Shown in pieces: positions 1 through 7,307 of a DNA stretch of 39,569 nucleotides. Made by a program: the position numbers and the translations under genes. This stretch comes from a virus: positions 1 through 39,569 of IMG/VR virus record IMGVR_UViG_3300044712_000368. One strand, given 5' to 3'. The stretch's first letter is position 1. Each line of letters begins with the position of its first letter. The notes below the pieces were generated by a model, which was not told where the DNA came from, ran no database searches, and worked only from the letters and a program-made list of their open reading frames with translations.

Positions 1-127
1 AACAATCTGCGCCACGGGTGAAACTTTGGAGCAGGCTATTGAAAATGTGAAAGTGAAGCATGAAGCTGTCATGCCATCACTTGAAAAAGAAGCCGCTGCC
101 GCCGGTTACAAGCTGGTGAAGATTGAG
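1..127. repeat. Terminal direct repeat, left copy (circular overlap)
   Basis: These 127 bases are identical to the last 127 bases of the window. A single gene reads continuously through the join, so the repeat is best explained as the overlap left when a circular (or circularly permuted) genome is written as a linear contig. An overlap of 127 is also a common largest k-mer size in short-read assemblers, so it should not be taken as a physical terminal repeat of the virion DNA. Confidence 0.93.
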
Positions 128-139
128 GAGGCCAAATGA
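1..139 (+). CDS. Hypothetical protein, C-terminal part (continues from 39312)
   Basis: This is the 3' end of an 89-residue protein that begins at 39312 and crosses the circular join. The stop TGA (137-139) overlaps the ATG of the ERF gene in an ATGA junction, and a GGAGG for the next gene lies inside the last codons. The full product has Ala/Gly- and Lys/Glu-rich helices and no domain I recognise. Its position directly before the recombination pair suggests an early accessory role, which is inference only. Confidence 0.75.
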   Translation, partial: TICATGETLEQAIENVKVKHEAVMPSLEKEAAAAGYKLVKIEEAK

Positions 140-891
140 GCGAGCAACTTGAAATTGAACCGGCGCACGAATTGGCAACGCGACAACCGCAGGAAGTCGC
201 GCCGGTCAACATCGGAGAAATGATGCGCGATGCGGTGCGTGGCGGGCAGCCAATCAAAGAGCTGGCCGAAGTGTTCATCAAGATGCAAGACCGGGACGCG
301 GAACGGCAATTCAACACCGCGTTTGTGGAACTGCAGCGCGAGATTCCAAAGGTGAAAGCGGTTAAGAGTGTGCCGAACAATGACGGGACGCCGCGCTATT
401 CATTCGCACCGTTTGAAGAAATTGACGACCAAGCCCGCCCGGTTTGTTTGCGCCACGGCTTTACCTACACGTTCGGAGAGGGCCAGGACACGCCGGGGAA
501 GGTGGTAAAGCTCTGCACGTTGGCCCACGTCGGCGGACACAGCCGAACCAACTCCTACTCTGTCCGCATCGGCAAAGGGCCACCGGGATGCACAGAATCA
601 CAACAAGACGGCGCTGCGCATAGCTACGCTAAACGCGGGGCATTGTGCGACTGCCTGAATATTCGGGTGGACAAAGCCCTTGACCACAACCCGCGTGATG
701 AGGGAAAGCCGGTGACCGCGGATCAGGCTGCGGAACTTGAGCGGCGCGTCCACGAAATCAACGGCGACATTGAACGCTTCCTGAAATTCGCAGGCGCGGA
801 CATGTCTGCCCGCAACCGCTTTGCCACAATCCCCGCGAACCGATACGCGGAGTGCGATGCGATGTTGCGTCGAAAGGAGGGAGGTAAGTGA
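136..891 (+). CDS. erf: ERF-family single-strand annealing protein
   Basis: Predicted phage recombinase that anneals complementary single strands, used in recombination-dependent replication and genome circularisation. The 251-residue protein has the ERF signature: FNTAFVELQ near residues 59-67, RYSFAPFEEID near 87-97, a GGHS segment near 133-136, and QQDGAAHSYAKRGAL near 156-170 followed by a CDCLNI strand. After residue 200 comes a charged helical C-terminus. The ATG overlaps the previous stop (ATGA) and has GGAGG upstream. It is followed at a GTGA overlap by a YqaJ-type exonuclease, the usual partner in two-component phage recombination systems. The family call is firm; the in vivo role is from family knowledge. 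Confidence 0.92.
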   Translation: MSEQLEIEPAHELATRQPQEVAPVNIGEMMRDAVRGGQPIKELAEVFIKMQDRDAERQFNTAFVELQREIPKVKAVKSVPNNDGTPRYSFAPFEEIDDQARPVCLRHGFTYTFGEGQDTPGKVVKLCTLAHVGGHSRTNSYSVRIGKGPPGCTESQQDGAAHSYAKRGALCDCLNIRVDKALDHNPRDEGKPVTADQAAELERRVHEINGDIERFLKFAGADMSARNRFATIPANRYAECDAMLRRKEGGK

Positions 892-1586
892 AAATCCATC
901 CAGCAAAGCAGGGGACTTACGAATGGTTGCAAGCCCGCTCCGGTATTCCAACCGCCAGCGAGTTTGACCAACTCGTTACTCCGAAGTACAAAATCAAGAC
1001 CGGCCAGGGGCCAAAGTCGTTTCTGGAAAAGAAAGTCGCGGAATACTGGCAAGGCGGGCCGCTACCAAGCTGGCAGGGGATGGACATAGAAATTGGACAG
1101 ATACTTGAGGAAAGGGCAAAGCCGTGGTATGAGCTGACCACCGGCCAGCCTATAACCAACGTCGGGCTTGTTACAACTGATGACAGGCGAGTTGGTTGCT
1201 CCCCTGACGGCCTGATTGGCGAGGATGGTGGGATTGAAATAAAATGCCCTGCCCGACATACGCACGTTGGCTACCTGCTTGACGGGGTACTTCCGGAAGA
1301 TTACGAGTTGCAGGTTCACGGATCGCTTTACGTTACTGGGCGGGAGTGGTGGATGTTTCTTAGCTACGATTCAAAGTTCCCGAAATTTCTTCACCGCGTC
1401 GAGCGAGACGAAACAAAATGCGCCGTGATTCACGAAGCTTTGCAACTTTTCCTTGAAAGATTTGACGTCGCCGTGAAGCGCATGGAGGAAATTAACGGCG
1501 GACCGCGTCCGCCAGTTGAAATGTTTGACCCGCTGAAATACGAGCGTCCATCGCAACCGGATTTGGACAAGGAAGTATGCCCGTGA
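888..1586 (+). CDS. YqaJ/lambda-type recombination exonuclease
   Basis: Predicted 5'-3' double-strand DNA exonuclease that makes single strands for the ERF protein. Visible motifs in 232 residues: N-terminal WLQARSGIPTASEF (13-26), an E-rich helix near 66-76, the catalytic pair SPDG (105-108) and IEIKCP (116-121) giving the D...ExK metal site of the PD-(D/E)XK fold, and QVHGSLYVTGREWW (142-155). The start is GTG at 888, overlapping the erf stop as GTGA, with a strong AGGAGGGAGG upstream. Lambda exonuclease and YqaJ are of similar length. The C-terminal ~30 residues are Pro/charged and probably flexible. Confidence 0.93.
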   Translation: MKIHPAKQGTYEWLQARSGIPTASEFDQLVTPKYKIKTGQGPKSFLEKKVAEYWQGGPLPSWQGMDIEIGQILEERAKPWYELTTGQPITNVGLVTTDDRRVGCSPDGLIGEDGGIEIKCPARHTHVGYLLDGVLPEDYELQVHGSLYVTGREWWMFLSYDSKFPKFLHRVERDETKCAVIHEALQLFLERFDVAVKRMEEINGGPRPPVEMFDPLKYERPSQPDLDKEVCP

Positions 1587-1822
1587 TTAAAACGCCACAA
1601 TTAAGTCCAGATTGTTGGTACTGGTTTCTTAAGAAGCTTGTAATTGAATGCAGAACTACAATGCAGATTTGTTCCGAAATGAAACTTGAAGCTAAGTGGG
1701 AAAACGAGGATGGAAAGTGGGATATTCCACTTATTTCTGAGATTCCGAAATCATCAAGTTTTTCAGGTTGGATGCGAAACCAACGAGAAGCAAGCGAGCT
1801 TTCTAAAATAGGATTTATTTAA
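1583..1822 (+). CDS. Hypothetical protein
   Basis: About 79-81 residues with no recognised domain; Trp-rich (WYWF, KWEN, KWD, GWM). Two starts are possible: ATG at 1577 overlapping the exonuclease by ten bases, or GTG at 1583 forming a GTGA junction. I prefer 1583 because AAGGA lies at a normal distance from it and GTGA overlaps recur in this genome. The stop overlaps the next ATG (TAATG). The base composition is more AT-rich than its neighbours. Confidence 0.65.
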   Translation: MIKTPQLSPDCWYWFLKKLVIECRTTMQICSEMKLEAKWENEDGKWDIPLISEIPKSSSFSGWMRNQREASELSKIGFI

Positions 1823-1959
1823 TGAAAACTGAAACCAAATGCGAAATGTGCCAAGCGGAGCAAGCAGACACAAACTGGCTCATGTTTTTCATGGGGCTGT
1901 TCATTGGCGTGATTGTCGGCGGGCTGATTGTTGCAGTGGTTAATTGGATGATGTTTTGA
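1822..1959 (+). CDS. Small CxxC single-span membrane protein
   Basis: Forty-five residues. The N-terminus carries a CEMC pair (a possible metal or redox motif), followed by one long hydrophobic helix from about residue 20 to 45 (LMFFMGLFIGVIVGGLIVAV). The ATG overlaps the previous stop. Phage early regions often carry such membrane peptides, some of which act in superinfection exclusion. No function can be assigned from sequence. Confidence 0.7.
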   Translation: MKTETKCEMCQAEQADTNWLMFFMGLFIGVIVGGLIVAVVNWMMF

Positions 1960-1962
1960 ATT

Positions 1963-2331
1963 ATGCCCCGAATGTTACCAGCCGAATATAAGTTGTACCT
2001 TTCGCGCCACGCCACGCCGGAAGTTAAAGCAATCGTGGGCTGCGATGATGAATCCGAATTGCACCGGCAGATTAAACAGTTCTGCTCCCAACACAACTGG
2101 CCGTTCGGTAATTGTAGAATGGATCGCGCCACCGGGATGGTGGAGGGCTGGCCGGATTTCGTTATCATCGCGGAATGCAAGGTTTGGTTTATTGAGTGCA
2201 AAACTAAAACCGGAAAATTGAGCCGTGAGCAGCTTGGAATGGCCATGCTGTTTGAAAACCAAGGCCACAAAATTCACGTTGTCAGATCGTTTCAAGAATT
2301 CATTGAACTGTTAAACAAACAAAACCCATGA
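1963..2331 (+). CDS. VRR-NUC domain endonuclease
   Basis: A 122-residue PD-(D/E)XK nuclease of the VRR-NUC type, predicted to cut branched or structured DNA. Motifs: an N-terminal helix with E-x-E-LHRQI (29-37), GWPDF (62-66, catalytic Asp), IECKTKTGKLSREQ (77-90, the ExK motif and following Gln), and a C-terminal strand HVVRS. Stand-alone VRR-NUC proteins of this length are common in phages and are linked to junction resolution. It sits a few hundred bases after the annealing protein and exonuclease, consistent with a recombination job. The spacer to the previous gene is three bases and no strong ribosome site is visible. Confidence 0.9.
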   Translation: MPRMLPAEYKLYLSRHATPEVKAIVGCDDESELHRQIKQFCSQHNWPFGNCRMDRATGMVEGWPDFVIIAECKVWFIECKTKTGKLSREQLGMAMLFENQGHKIHVVRSFQEFIELLNKQNP

Positions 2332-2924
2332 AAACCAAACAACCCCTCACCCCGTCAGACGTGCCGCCGGGGAGTGTTATACTGTTCAACGATTGCGGAT
2401 GCCCAAATGCATGGGTTACTCCGCTAATTGTTGATTGGTCAGGCATAACAATTCGGCGCGGATACGGGGACATTTGCGCTATTTCGTTCAATGAATTGAT
2501 GGGAGGATGGAAGATCAAACGCCCCGGCCAAGACTGGCAACCGTGCTACAAGGAGGTTGAGACAGCCAACCCCGGCGAGCTAACCGCAGAGGAGGCGGAA
2601 TTAGAGTACAAGCGCGGGAATAAAATCCAACATTCATGGGACGATGGAAAAACTTGGATTGATACCCTTTCCTGTGAATCCGGTGAGCCGTTTACACGGC
2701 GAGCAAAGTACCGCCTCAAACCCGCCCCCATCATCCGCGACATAAGGCCGGATGAGTTGCCGGAACGATTTATCCACTCCAACGAAGTCAAAGGATTTAC
2801 CGTGCTTAACTCAAAAGACTTTTCAGCACAGGACATTGATAAGTGGGAAAAACGAGGTTGCAAATGGTCTTACGACGTTCGCGGCCCCTGGCGCGAATTC
2901 ACCGTGACGGAGGAACCGAAATGA
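2328..2924 (+). CDS. Hypothetical phage protein with KYRLKP motif
   Basis: 198 residues, starting in an ATGA overlap. The N-terminus contains PPGSVILFNDCG and WKIKRPG, resembling a small beta-barrel. The centre (about 95-132) has DDGKTW followed by RAKYRLKP, a pattern seen in many small phage proteins that end a beta domain with YRxKP. The C-terminus (about 140-198) is a further charged segment. No catalytic motif is seen and I cannot name a function. Confidence 0.8.
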   Translation: MKTKQPLTPSDVPPGSVILFNDCGCPNAWVTPLIVDWSGITIRRGYGDICAISFNELMGGWKIKRPGQDWQPCYKEVETANPGELTAEEAELEYKRGNKIQHSWDDGKTWIDTLSCESGEPFTRRAKYRLKPAPIIRDIRPDELPERFIHSNEVKGFTVLNSKDFSAQDIDKWEKRGCKWSYDVRGPWREFTVTEEPK

Positions 2925-3109
2925 AATTCATAGCGATATTTTGTTTCGTTTTGGCGTTTGAGTCGGCCATGGCCGCGCATGACATTATGGCGGTGTTTTG
3001 GTTGCACGCGCTACTAATATTTATGGCAACATTTTTTGCGTGGCTTGGGTATATCACTTGGAACGTCAATAGGTGGGTCAACGAATGGGCAAAGGAGAAC
3101 AAGCCATGA
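2921..3109 (+). CDS. Small two-span membrane protein
   Basis: Sixty-two residues beginning at ATG 2921 in an ATGA overlap; a longer reading from 2843 lies inside the previous gene and is unlikely. Two hydrophobic segments (about 3-19 and 26-45) are followed by a polar tail. The first segment could also be a cleavable signal ending near AMAAH. Function unknown. Confidence 0.7.
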   Translation: MKFIAIFCFVLAFESAMAAHDIMAVFWLHALLIFMATFFAWLGYITWNVNRWVNEWAKENKP

Positions 3110-3336
3110 CCCAGCAAAATGCAACGGCCTGCGATGAGATGGTCAACGAGGTTAAGATTCTTGTTGGCGACCAGACGCACAATGAAAGAATGGACATGCT
3201 TACCAGAATATCGAGCGGACTTCTGGCTATTGCGTGTGATTCTATAAATTCCCAAGACCCCGCCGAATCCGAACACGAACGGAAACTGGCGGCGGCTGAC
3301 AACCGCGCCGACTTTAAGAAAGGAAACCAACCATGA
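3106..3336 (+). CDS. Hypothetical acidic helical protein
   Basis: Seventy-six residues from ATG 3106 (ATGA overlap, AAAGGAG upstream). Mostly helical and charged, ending in a Lys/Asp-rich tail. No motif recognised. The longer reading starting at 3073 lies in the coding part of the previous gene. AAGGAAA at its 3' end serves the pentapeptide-repeat gene. Confidence 0.7.
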   Translation: MTQQNATACDEMVNEVKILVGDQTHNERMDMLTRISSGLLAIACDSINSQDPAESEHERKLAAADNRADFKKGNQP

Positions 3337-4199
3337 AAATACAAATCAAAAGCATCTATGGATCGCTCCTTTTCGAGGGCGATTTTTTGTCACTGGCCGA
3401 AGCCATCAGGGCTGCTACCACGCAGAAAGTTTCCCTGCTCGGCAGCGACCTGCGCGGCAGCAACCTGCGCGGCAGCAACCTGCTCGGCAGCAACCTGCGC
3501 GGCAGCAACCTGCGCGGCAGCGACCTGCGCTTAAGCGACCTGCGCGGCAGCACCCTTAGCGGCAGCAACCTGAGCGACAGCGACCTGAGCTTCAGCGACC
3601 TGAGCTTCAGCAACCTGCGCGGCAGCGACCTGCGCGGCAGCAACCTGCGCGGCAGCAACCTGCGCGGCAGCAACCTGAGCGGCAGCAACCTGCGCGGCAG
3701 CAACCTGCGCGGCAGCAACCTGCGCGGCAGCAACCTGAGCGGCAGCAACCTGAGCGACAGCGACCTGAGCTTCAGTGACCTGCGCGGCAGCGACCTGCGC
3801 TTCAGCGACCTGCGCTTCAGCGACCTGCGCGGCAGCGACCTGCGCGGCAGCGACCTGCGCGATGCCAAAAACGCAGAACTGGCGCAAGCCATGACGGTTA
3901 TCGTCCCGCAAGGCGACCTGATTGGTTGGAAAAAGTGCAAAGGCGAAACCATCGTTAAATTGCGAATCCCGGCGGACGCAAAGCGCATCAATGCGACTGG
4001 ACGCAAGTGCCGAGCTGAGTTTGCGGACGTGATGGAAATCTCCGGCGGGTTGACTTCGTGTATGTCTAATCGCGGCGTCGTGTACGAAGTTGGCAAGCGA
4101 GTTGTGCCGGATAGTTGGGATGAAAACCGCTGGGAAGAATGTTCACACGGCATCCACTTTTTCATCACCCGCGAGGAGGCTGAAGCGTACATACTTTGA
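3333..4199 (+). CDS. Pentapeptide-repeat protein with C-terminal DUF5758-like domain
   Basis: 288 residues in three parts. Residues 1-37 are a non-repeat cap. Residues 38-182 are 29 uninterrupted pentapeptides of the form S(D/N)L(R/S)(G/F), which should fold as a right-handed quadrilateral beta helix. Residues 183-288 form a globular domain with IPADAKR, KCRAEFADV and ECSHGIHFFITREEAE, matching the domain often found after phage pentapeptide repeats (DUF5758, from memory). Qnr/MfpA-type repeat proteins mimic DNA and bind gyrase, but whether this one does is unknown. The repeats are unusually regular: Ser fills the i-2 position throughout, where Ala is more typical, and the DNA repeats with a 15-base period. 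Confidence 0.92.
   Translation: MKIQIKSIYGSLLFEGDFLSLAEAIRAATTQKVSLLGSDLRGSNLRGSNLLGSNLRGSNLRGSDLRLSDLRGSTLSGSNLSDSDLSFSDLSFSNLRGSDLRGSNLRGSNLRGSNLSGSNLRGSNLRGSNLRGSNLSGSNLSDSDLSFSDLRGSDLRFSDLRFSDLRGSDLRGSDLRDAKNAELAQAMTVIVPQGDLIGWKKCKGETIVKLRIPADAKRINATGRKCRAEFADVMEISGGLTSCMSNRGVVYEVGKRVVPDSWDENRWEECSHGIHFFITREEAEAYIL
3444..3878 (+). repeat. 29 tandem 15-bp units encoding pentapeptides
   Basis: Consecutive near-identical 15-base units (core cagcaacctgcgcgg) encode the beta-helix of the pentapeptide protein. Variation is mostly at the D/N, R/S and G/F/D positions. Because 15 is a multiple of three, all frames on both strands stay open here, giving false long reading frames. Such arrays are prone to unit gain or loss. 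Confidence 0.95.
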
Positions 4200-4203
4200 A
4201 ACC

Positions 4204-4593
4204 ATGAACCCGAACGAACCAGCCAGCCAGATGACCACCCGCACGAAGATTGCGGCGATGGCGATGCAGGGGATGCTTGCAAGCGGTCAATGGACTTACA
4301 AAATTGACGATAACGGAGAGGAGCAGCCGTGGTTTTTTGTCACAGATGTTTTTGATGATAAAGGCAAAAAAACCACCAAAAAACGGCTTTGCTTTCCAGA
4401 GTCCGCTCGCGTTGCTGCCGACGAGCTCCTTGCCGAACTCTCCGCCACCGAGTTTTGCGAGTGGAAGGTCACAGAAGATGGCCGATGGGACACTTCATGC
4501 GACAACTCCTTTGAGTTCACTGTTGATGGGCTGAAAGAAAATAAATTCAACCATTGCCCCTACTGCGGCAAGCGGATTAAGGAGGTTAAATGA
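4204..4593 (+). CDS. Phage protein with C-terminal zinc ribbon
   Basis: 129 residues from ATG 4204, the first start after the pentapeptide gene. The N-terminal half is a beta-rich domain (GQWTYK...PWFFVTDVFD). The C-terminus has a C-x-W...W-x-T-x-C-x-N arrangement followed by NHCPYCGKRI, which together look like a four-Cys zinc ribbon. The same C-terminal module recurs in the gene at 5604. No ribosome site is evident, so it may be coupled to the upstream gene. Role unknown; nucleic-acid or protein binding is likely for the ribbon. Confidence 0.8.
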   Translation: MNPNEPASQMTTRTKIAAMAMQGMLASGQWTYKIDDNGEEQPWFFVTDVFDDKGKKTTKKRLCFPESARVAADELLAELSATEFCEWKVTEDGRWDTSCDNSFEFTVDGLKENKFNHCPYCGKRIKEVK

Positions 4594-4832
4594 CAAAAAT
4601 ATTCTGTGACATTTGCGGAGAACCAGCCTGCCATAAAATGAAGTCAGTTGAAAACGAAACTCCATTTGGATTAGCGCACAGACAAGCTATTCCAGAAGGA
4701 TTAGTTCAATGCAAGATTAAAACGAGTGTCGTCTTTTGTTTTGTTAATCATCAATCTGGATTTGGTGGACCTCCTGATTTGTGCCGGGCTTGTGCTGCCA
4801 AATTAATCTCGGAACTTCTAAACAAAATATGA
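4590..4832 (+). CDS. Small four-cysteine zinc-finger-like protein
   Basis: Eighty residues, ATGA overlap, GGAGG upstream. FCDICG at the N-terminus and LCRACA near residues 64-70 form two CxxC knuckles about 60 residues apart, with a beta segment (VQCKIKTSVVFCFV) between and a terminal helix. This resembles small phage treble-clef proteins. No specific function can be given. Confidence 0.78.
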   Translation: MTKIFCDICGEPACHKMKSVENETPFGLAHRQAIPEGLVQCKIKTSVVFCFVNHQSGFGGPPDLCRACAAKLISELLNKI

Positions 4833-5161
4833 CCCCCAACGAAATCAACATCGCCATCGCGGAGTGGTGCGGGTGGAAATACGAACGACTTCCTAAAGCA
4901 TGTGTGTGGATTAGCCCTGCTGACGATGGTTGGCACGAATCACCGCCAAACTACCACGCCGACCTGAACGCGATTGCGGAAGCGGAGAAGAAATTGGACT
5001 ACATGACCGGGCAACTTGGCGACTATCACGCCGCACTTGGCCAGATATGCCGAAAGTTGAATGAGGGCAAGCCTATGAGTCAATGGCAGCATGAATACAG
5101 AGCCACCGCACCCCAACGCTGCGAGGCACTGCTTAAAACCATCGGAAAATGGAAGGAGTGA
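4829..5161 (+). CDS. Hypothetical phage protein (ABA-sandwich-like)
   Basis: 110 residues from ATG 4829 (ATGA overlap); the in-frame upstream start at 4781 lies inside the previous gene. Motifs are an N-terminal IAEWCGW, a Pro/Trp loop, PNYHADLNAI near the middle, and a long helical C-terminus. The order of a W-containing helix then P-x-Y-x-x-D resembles the phage ABA sandwich family, but this is a tentative match from memory. It ends in a GGAAGGAG that serves the next gene. Confidence 0.72.
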   Translation: MTPNEINIAIAEWCGWKYERLPKACVWISPADDGWHESPPNYHADLNAIAEAEKKLDYMTGQLGDYHAALGQICRKLNEGKPMSQWQHEYRATAPQRCEALLKTIGKWKE

Positions 5162-5162
5162 A

Positions 5163-5414
5163 ATGAAGTTAGAACATATCGGTTCTGCGGTGGTTGGTAT
5201 AGTTAGTGTCCTTACCTTGTGCGTATTAATAAACAAGGCGGAAAAGCTGGGTGCCCTTAAGGCTCAACAAATCAAGGTCATTACCTTAACCAATTACATT
5301 ACTGTAACTAATTTGGTAAACAAAAAACTCAAACCGCGCACCGAATCCGACGGAACAAATTACCATACCTACACCAACTTTGAAGGCCGGGTGTGGAGGT
5401 ATAAATCAAACTGA
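5163..5414 (+). CDS. Small membrane-anchored protein
   Basis: Eighty-three residues from ATG 5163, two bases after the previous stop, with GGAAGGAG upstream. Residues 7-25 form one membrane span, followed by a Thr/Asn/Lys-rich segment predicted to lie outside the membrane and a C-terminal strand (GRVWRYKS). The Thr/Asn-rich part resembles the exported proteins later in the genome. Function unknown. Confidence 0.7.
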   Translation: MKLEHIGSAVVGIVSVLTLCVLINKAEKLGALKAQQIKVITLTNYITVTNLVNKKLKPRTESDGTNYHTYTNFEGRVWRYKSN

Positions 5415-5416
5415 AT

Positions 5417-5632
5417 ATGAAAAACAAACTACATTGCTCAACTTGTACAGCGACAATCCCAAACAACCAACGAGTAAAGCGCGGATGGATGCGAGTTGTA
5501 TTCACCGCAAAAAACACGAAGTCAATCCAGTACTATTGCGACAAATGCAAAGGTGGAGTGATTGAATCACTGAACGAGTTCCAACAATTAACAAGCCAAT
5601 CAAATGAATTATCCAGAACACATTTACGTTGA
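5417..5632 (+). CDS. Small zinc-ribbon protein
   Basis: Seventy-one residues. CSTC near residue 7 and YCDKC near 40-44 form a two-knuckle zinc ribbon, separated by a basic beta hairpin (RVKRGWMRVVF). The C-terminal 29 residues overlap the start of the next gene, so the tail may be non-essential. One of many Cys-rich small proteins in this operon. Confidence 0.7.
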   Translation: MKNKLHCSTCTATIPNNQRVKRGWMRVVFTAKNTKSIQYYCDKCKGGVIESLNEFQQLTSQSNELSRTHLR

Positions 5633-5921
5633 CACCGATCTTGTAGGCCAAGAACTACCACGCGAAGGATGGCAGAAATACCAGCGGGTTGATGAAATCC
5701 AGCCGATACCCCTAACCGAAGAACAATCCAGAGTGTGGCCCGCTGTTTATTCTGAGTCAGACATTGAACCTGAGCCGGTCAGGACGCTAAAAAATTGCCG
5801 CTGGCAGTATAACTTTGAAGCAAAGCTCTGGGAAACGGGTTGCGGAAACCATATTAATTTGGAAGAAAGCACAACCATTAGTGGATTCTGTGTGTATTGC
5901 GGAAAGCCTATTGTGATATGA
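5604..5921 (+). CDS. Phage protein with C-terminal zinc ribbon (paralogue of 4204)
   Basis: 105 residues. The C-terminal ~45 residues repeat the module of the 4204 gene: C-x-W, then W-x-T-x-C-x-N, then FCVYCGKPI. The N-terminal half is different, acidic and Pro-rich, so the ribbon seems to have been shared between two otherwise unrelated heads. The gene overlaps its upstream neighbour by 29 bases and ends in an ATGA junction. Confidence 0.75.
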   Translation: MNYPEHIYVDTDLVGQELPREGWQKYQRVDEIQPIPLTEEQSRVWPAVYSESDIEPEPVRTLKNCRWQYNFEAKLWETGCGNHINLEESTTISGFCVYCGKPIVI

Positions 5922-6232
5922 AAACTCAACCCACCCTCGACGGACGCTCGCCGGAACAACTCTCCAAGGAACGCGAACAACGGAAGCGCAATTACTGGCA
6001 CACGCGATATTGTGAGGTTAATGAAATGAATAAGATGGCTATCAGTTTCATTGTTGCTGAAAATAAACGCATGTCTAAAATCGAAACAGCAGCCAGAGAG
6101 TTGGAAGAATTCCTTGGCAAAAACTCTGGGGACACTGCCGACTGGCCGATTGACGTGATTGCGCGAGACAAAGACTCTGCAATCAAACTTCAGCAACTAC
6201 TGCAAAAACTCAGCGACACTTTAAGAAAATGA
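5918..6232 (+). CDS. Hypothetical coiled-coil protein
   Basis: 104 residues from ATG 5918 (ATGA overlap). Charged N-terminus (KEREQRKRNYW), then helices with heptad-like spacing (IETAARELEEFL, AIKLQQLLQKL). No catalytic motif. The N-terminal Lys/Arg stretch could bind nucleic acid. Ends in an ATGA overlap. Confidence 0.72.
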   Translation: MKTQPTLDGRSPEQLSKEREQRKRNYWHTRYCEVNEMNKMAISFIVAENKRMSKIETAARELEEFLGKNSGDTADWPIDVIARDKDSAIKLQQLLQKLSDTLRK

Positions 6233-6465
6233 AACACGACCACGTCTGCTATTGCGGCGGCCTAACAGTTCCGCATAAAGTTGGGGTTCTGCGCTGCCAC
6301 CGATTGATGACGGCATCACCTCGCAAGTTGCGACACGAAGGATTCTGGCTGGTTGACCACCAGAAGATAACCGAATTCACCATGCGACAACAACGTGGAT
6401 ACCACCAGCATCCATGTGGTTGCTGGTCACGTTGGGAAGGATCGACAAACTCAATCGAAGTGTGA
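6229..6465 (+). CDS. Small Cys/His-rich protein
   Basis: Seventy-eight residues, ATGA overlap. Cys and His occur in HVCYCGG, RCHR, HQHPCGCW: enough ligands for one or two zinc sites, though spacing does not match a family I know. Basic overall. Unknown function. Confidence 0.65.
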   Translation: MKHDHVCYCGGLTVPHKVGVLRCHRLMTASPRKLRHEGFWLVDHQKITEFTMRQQRGYHQHPCGCWSRWEGSTNSIEV

Positions 6466-6466
6466 A

Positions 6467-6610
6467 ATGAAAACCTGCAAGACGTGCAAATTTTGGGACA
6501 TATCGTATTACAAGTCGTCCGTGTGCAAAATCCGATTAATTAACACCGGAGAAAATTACGGATGCACAATGTACGAATCAAAACCCAAAAAGAAAGGAGC
6601 GAGGAAATGA
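6467..6610 (+). CDS. Mini zinc-binding protein
   Basis: Forty-seven residues. CKTCKFW at the N-terminus, a further Cys near residue 19 and GC near 33 make a four-Cys site resembling tiny phage CxxCxxW proteins. The basic tail (KPKKKGARK) contains the AAAGGAG that serves the next gene, which starts in an ATGA overlap. Confidence 0.72.
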   Translation: MKTCKTCKFWDISYYKSSVCKIRLINTGENYGCTMYESKPKKKGARK

Positions 6611-6876
6611 AACCGCGCCGCAAACGATGGCAAAAGCACCTTGATGAGCGAACCCGCCAACGACTTGACGAAGGGCATCGCATCTGGCGCAAGGCGTTGA
6701 ACGAGCATTCAATCATGCACGCTTTAGCCGCAGGCAAACACAAACAACCTTGGGTTGCTTACGAAGATGAAGCCGTGATGCGGCTGGATGTTCCAATCGC
6801 AACCATCGCCAGAACAATTAACCGCTCCCGCCGCGCCTGTGAAATGCGGCGGTACAAATTGAGGAAACAACAATGA
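6607..6876 (+). CDS. SANT/Myb-like DNA-binding protein
   Basis: Eighty-nine residues from ATG 6607. A very basic N-terminus is followed by a helix-turn-helix of the SANT/Myb type: W-x-x-x-ED at the first helix (WVAYEDEAV), IATIARTINRS at the second, and ACEMRRYKLR at the third. Phages use such domains in small regulators and in terminase small subunits; here the early-gene context favours a regulator. Target unknown. Confidence 0.7.
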   Translation: MKPRRKRWQKHLDERTRQRLDEGHRIWRKALNEHSIMHALAAGKHKQPWVAYEDEAVMRLDVPIATIARTINRSRRACEMRRYKLRKQQ

Positions 6877-7121
6877 ATCCATACGCACAAATACTCAGGA
6901 ACTTCGCAGCCAACTACCTTGCGCTGCATGAAACGCAACGGCCAATACTGGCGGCGGCTGAAGAAATCGAACGCCTTGAAGCCGCTCTGTCCGCGAAGGA
7001 AAAGGAGTGCCAGAGGTTGCGTTCTATAATCTATGACTGCATTGATTGTTCAAAAGCTTTAAGCCGATCTGACAGGCTGGCCAAAGCCTCCCTCGAAAAC
7101 AAGGAGGCCAATGAACCGTAA
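6873..7121 (+). CDS. Hypothetical coiled-coil protein
   Basis: Eighty-two residues, ATGA overlap. Helical throughout, with a heptad pattern in EEIERLEAALSAKEKECQRL and two Cys near residues 55-58. The 3' end contains AAGGAGG, the ribosome site of the next gene, which starts inside this one. Confidence 0.7.
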   Translation: MNPYAQILRNFAANYLALHETQRPILAAAEEIERLEAALSAKEKECQRLRSIIYDCIDCSKALSRSDRLAKASLENKEANEP

Positions 7122-7290
7122 ACACGCCGCAGATAAAGAGCGCATCCGCGCAATGGCCGCGCATTGTGAAGTTGCGCCTTGGATGGCTGAAGTGCAATGT
7201 CAGCAGCTTAATAAAATCGCGTCCATCGAAGCGCGGTTGGCACAACTGAAATTTGAACTGATCTGGCGCGATGGCAGGAAACCTAAATAA
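7111..7290 (+). CDS. Small helical protein
   Basis: Fifty-nine residues. Start ATG 7111 has a near-perfect AAGGAGG five bases upstream and overlaps the previous gene by 11 bases. Two amphipathic helices (ERIRAMAAHCE, LNKIASIEARLAQLKFEL) and a basic end. No family recognised; the strong ribosome site is the main support. Confidence 0.68.
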   Translation: MNRKHAADKERIRAMAAHCEVAPWMAEVQCQQLNKIASIEARLAQLKFELIWRDGRKPK

Positions 7291-7307
7291 CTTTAACCCC
7301 GCCCGCC

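Noticed and set aside
3444-3878. CRISPR-like tandem repeat array
   Set aside because: Units are directly adjacent with no spacers and encode pentapeptides in a clear gene.
3356-4282. Long minus-strand frame (308 residues) opposite the pentapeptide gene, and another at 3531-3911
   Set aside because: Both arise because the 15-base repeat keeps every frame open; products are monotonous Arg/Leu/Ser or Ala/Gln repeats and lack ribosome sites.
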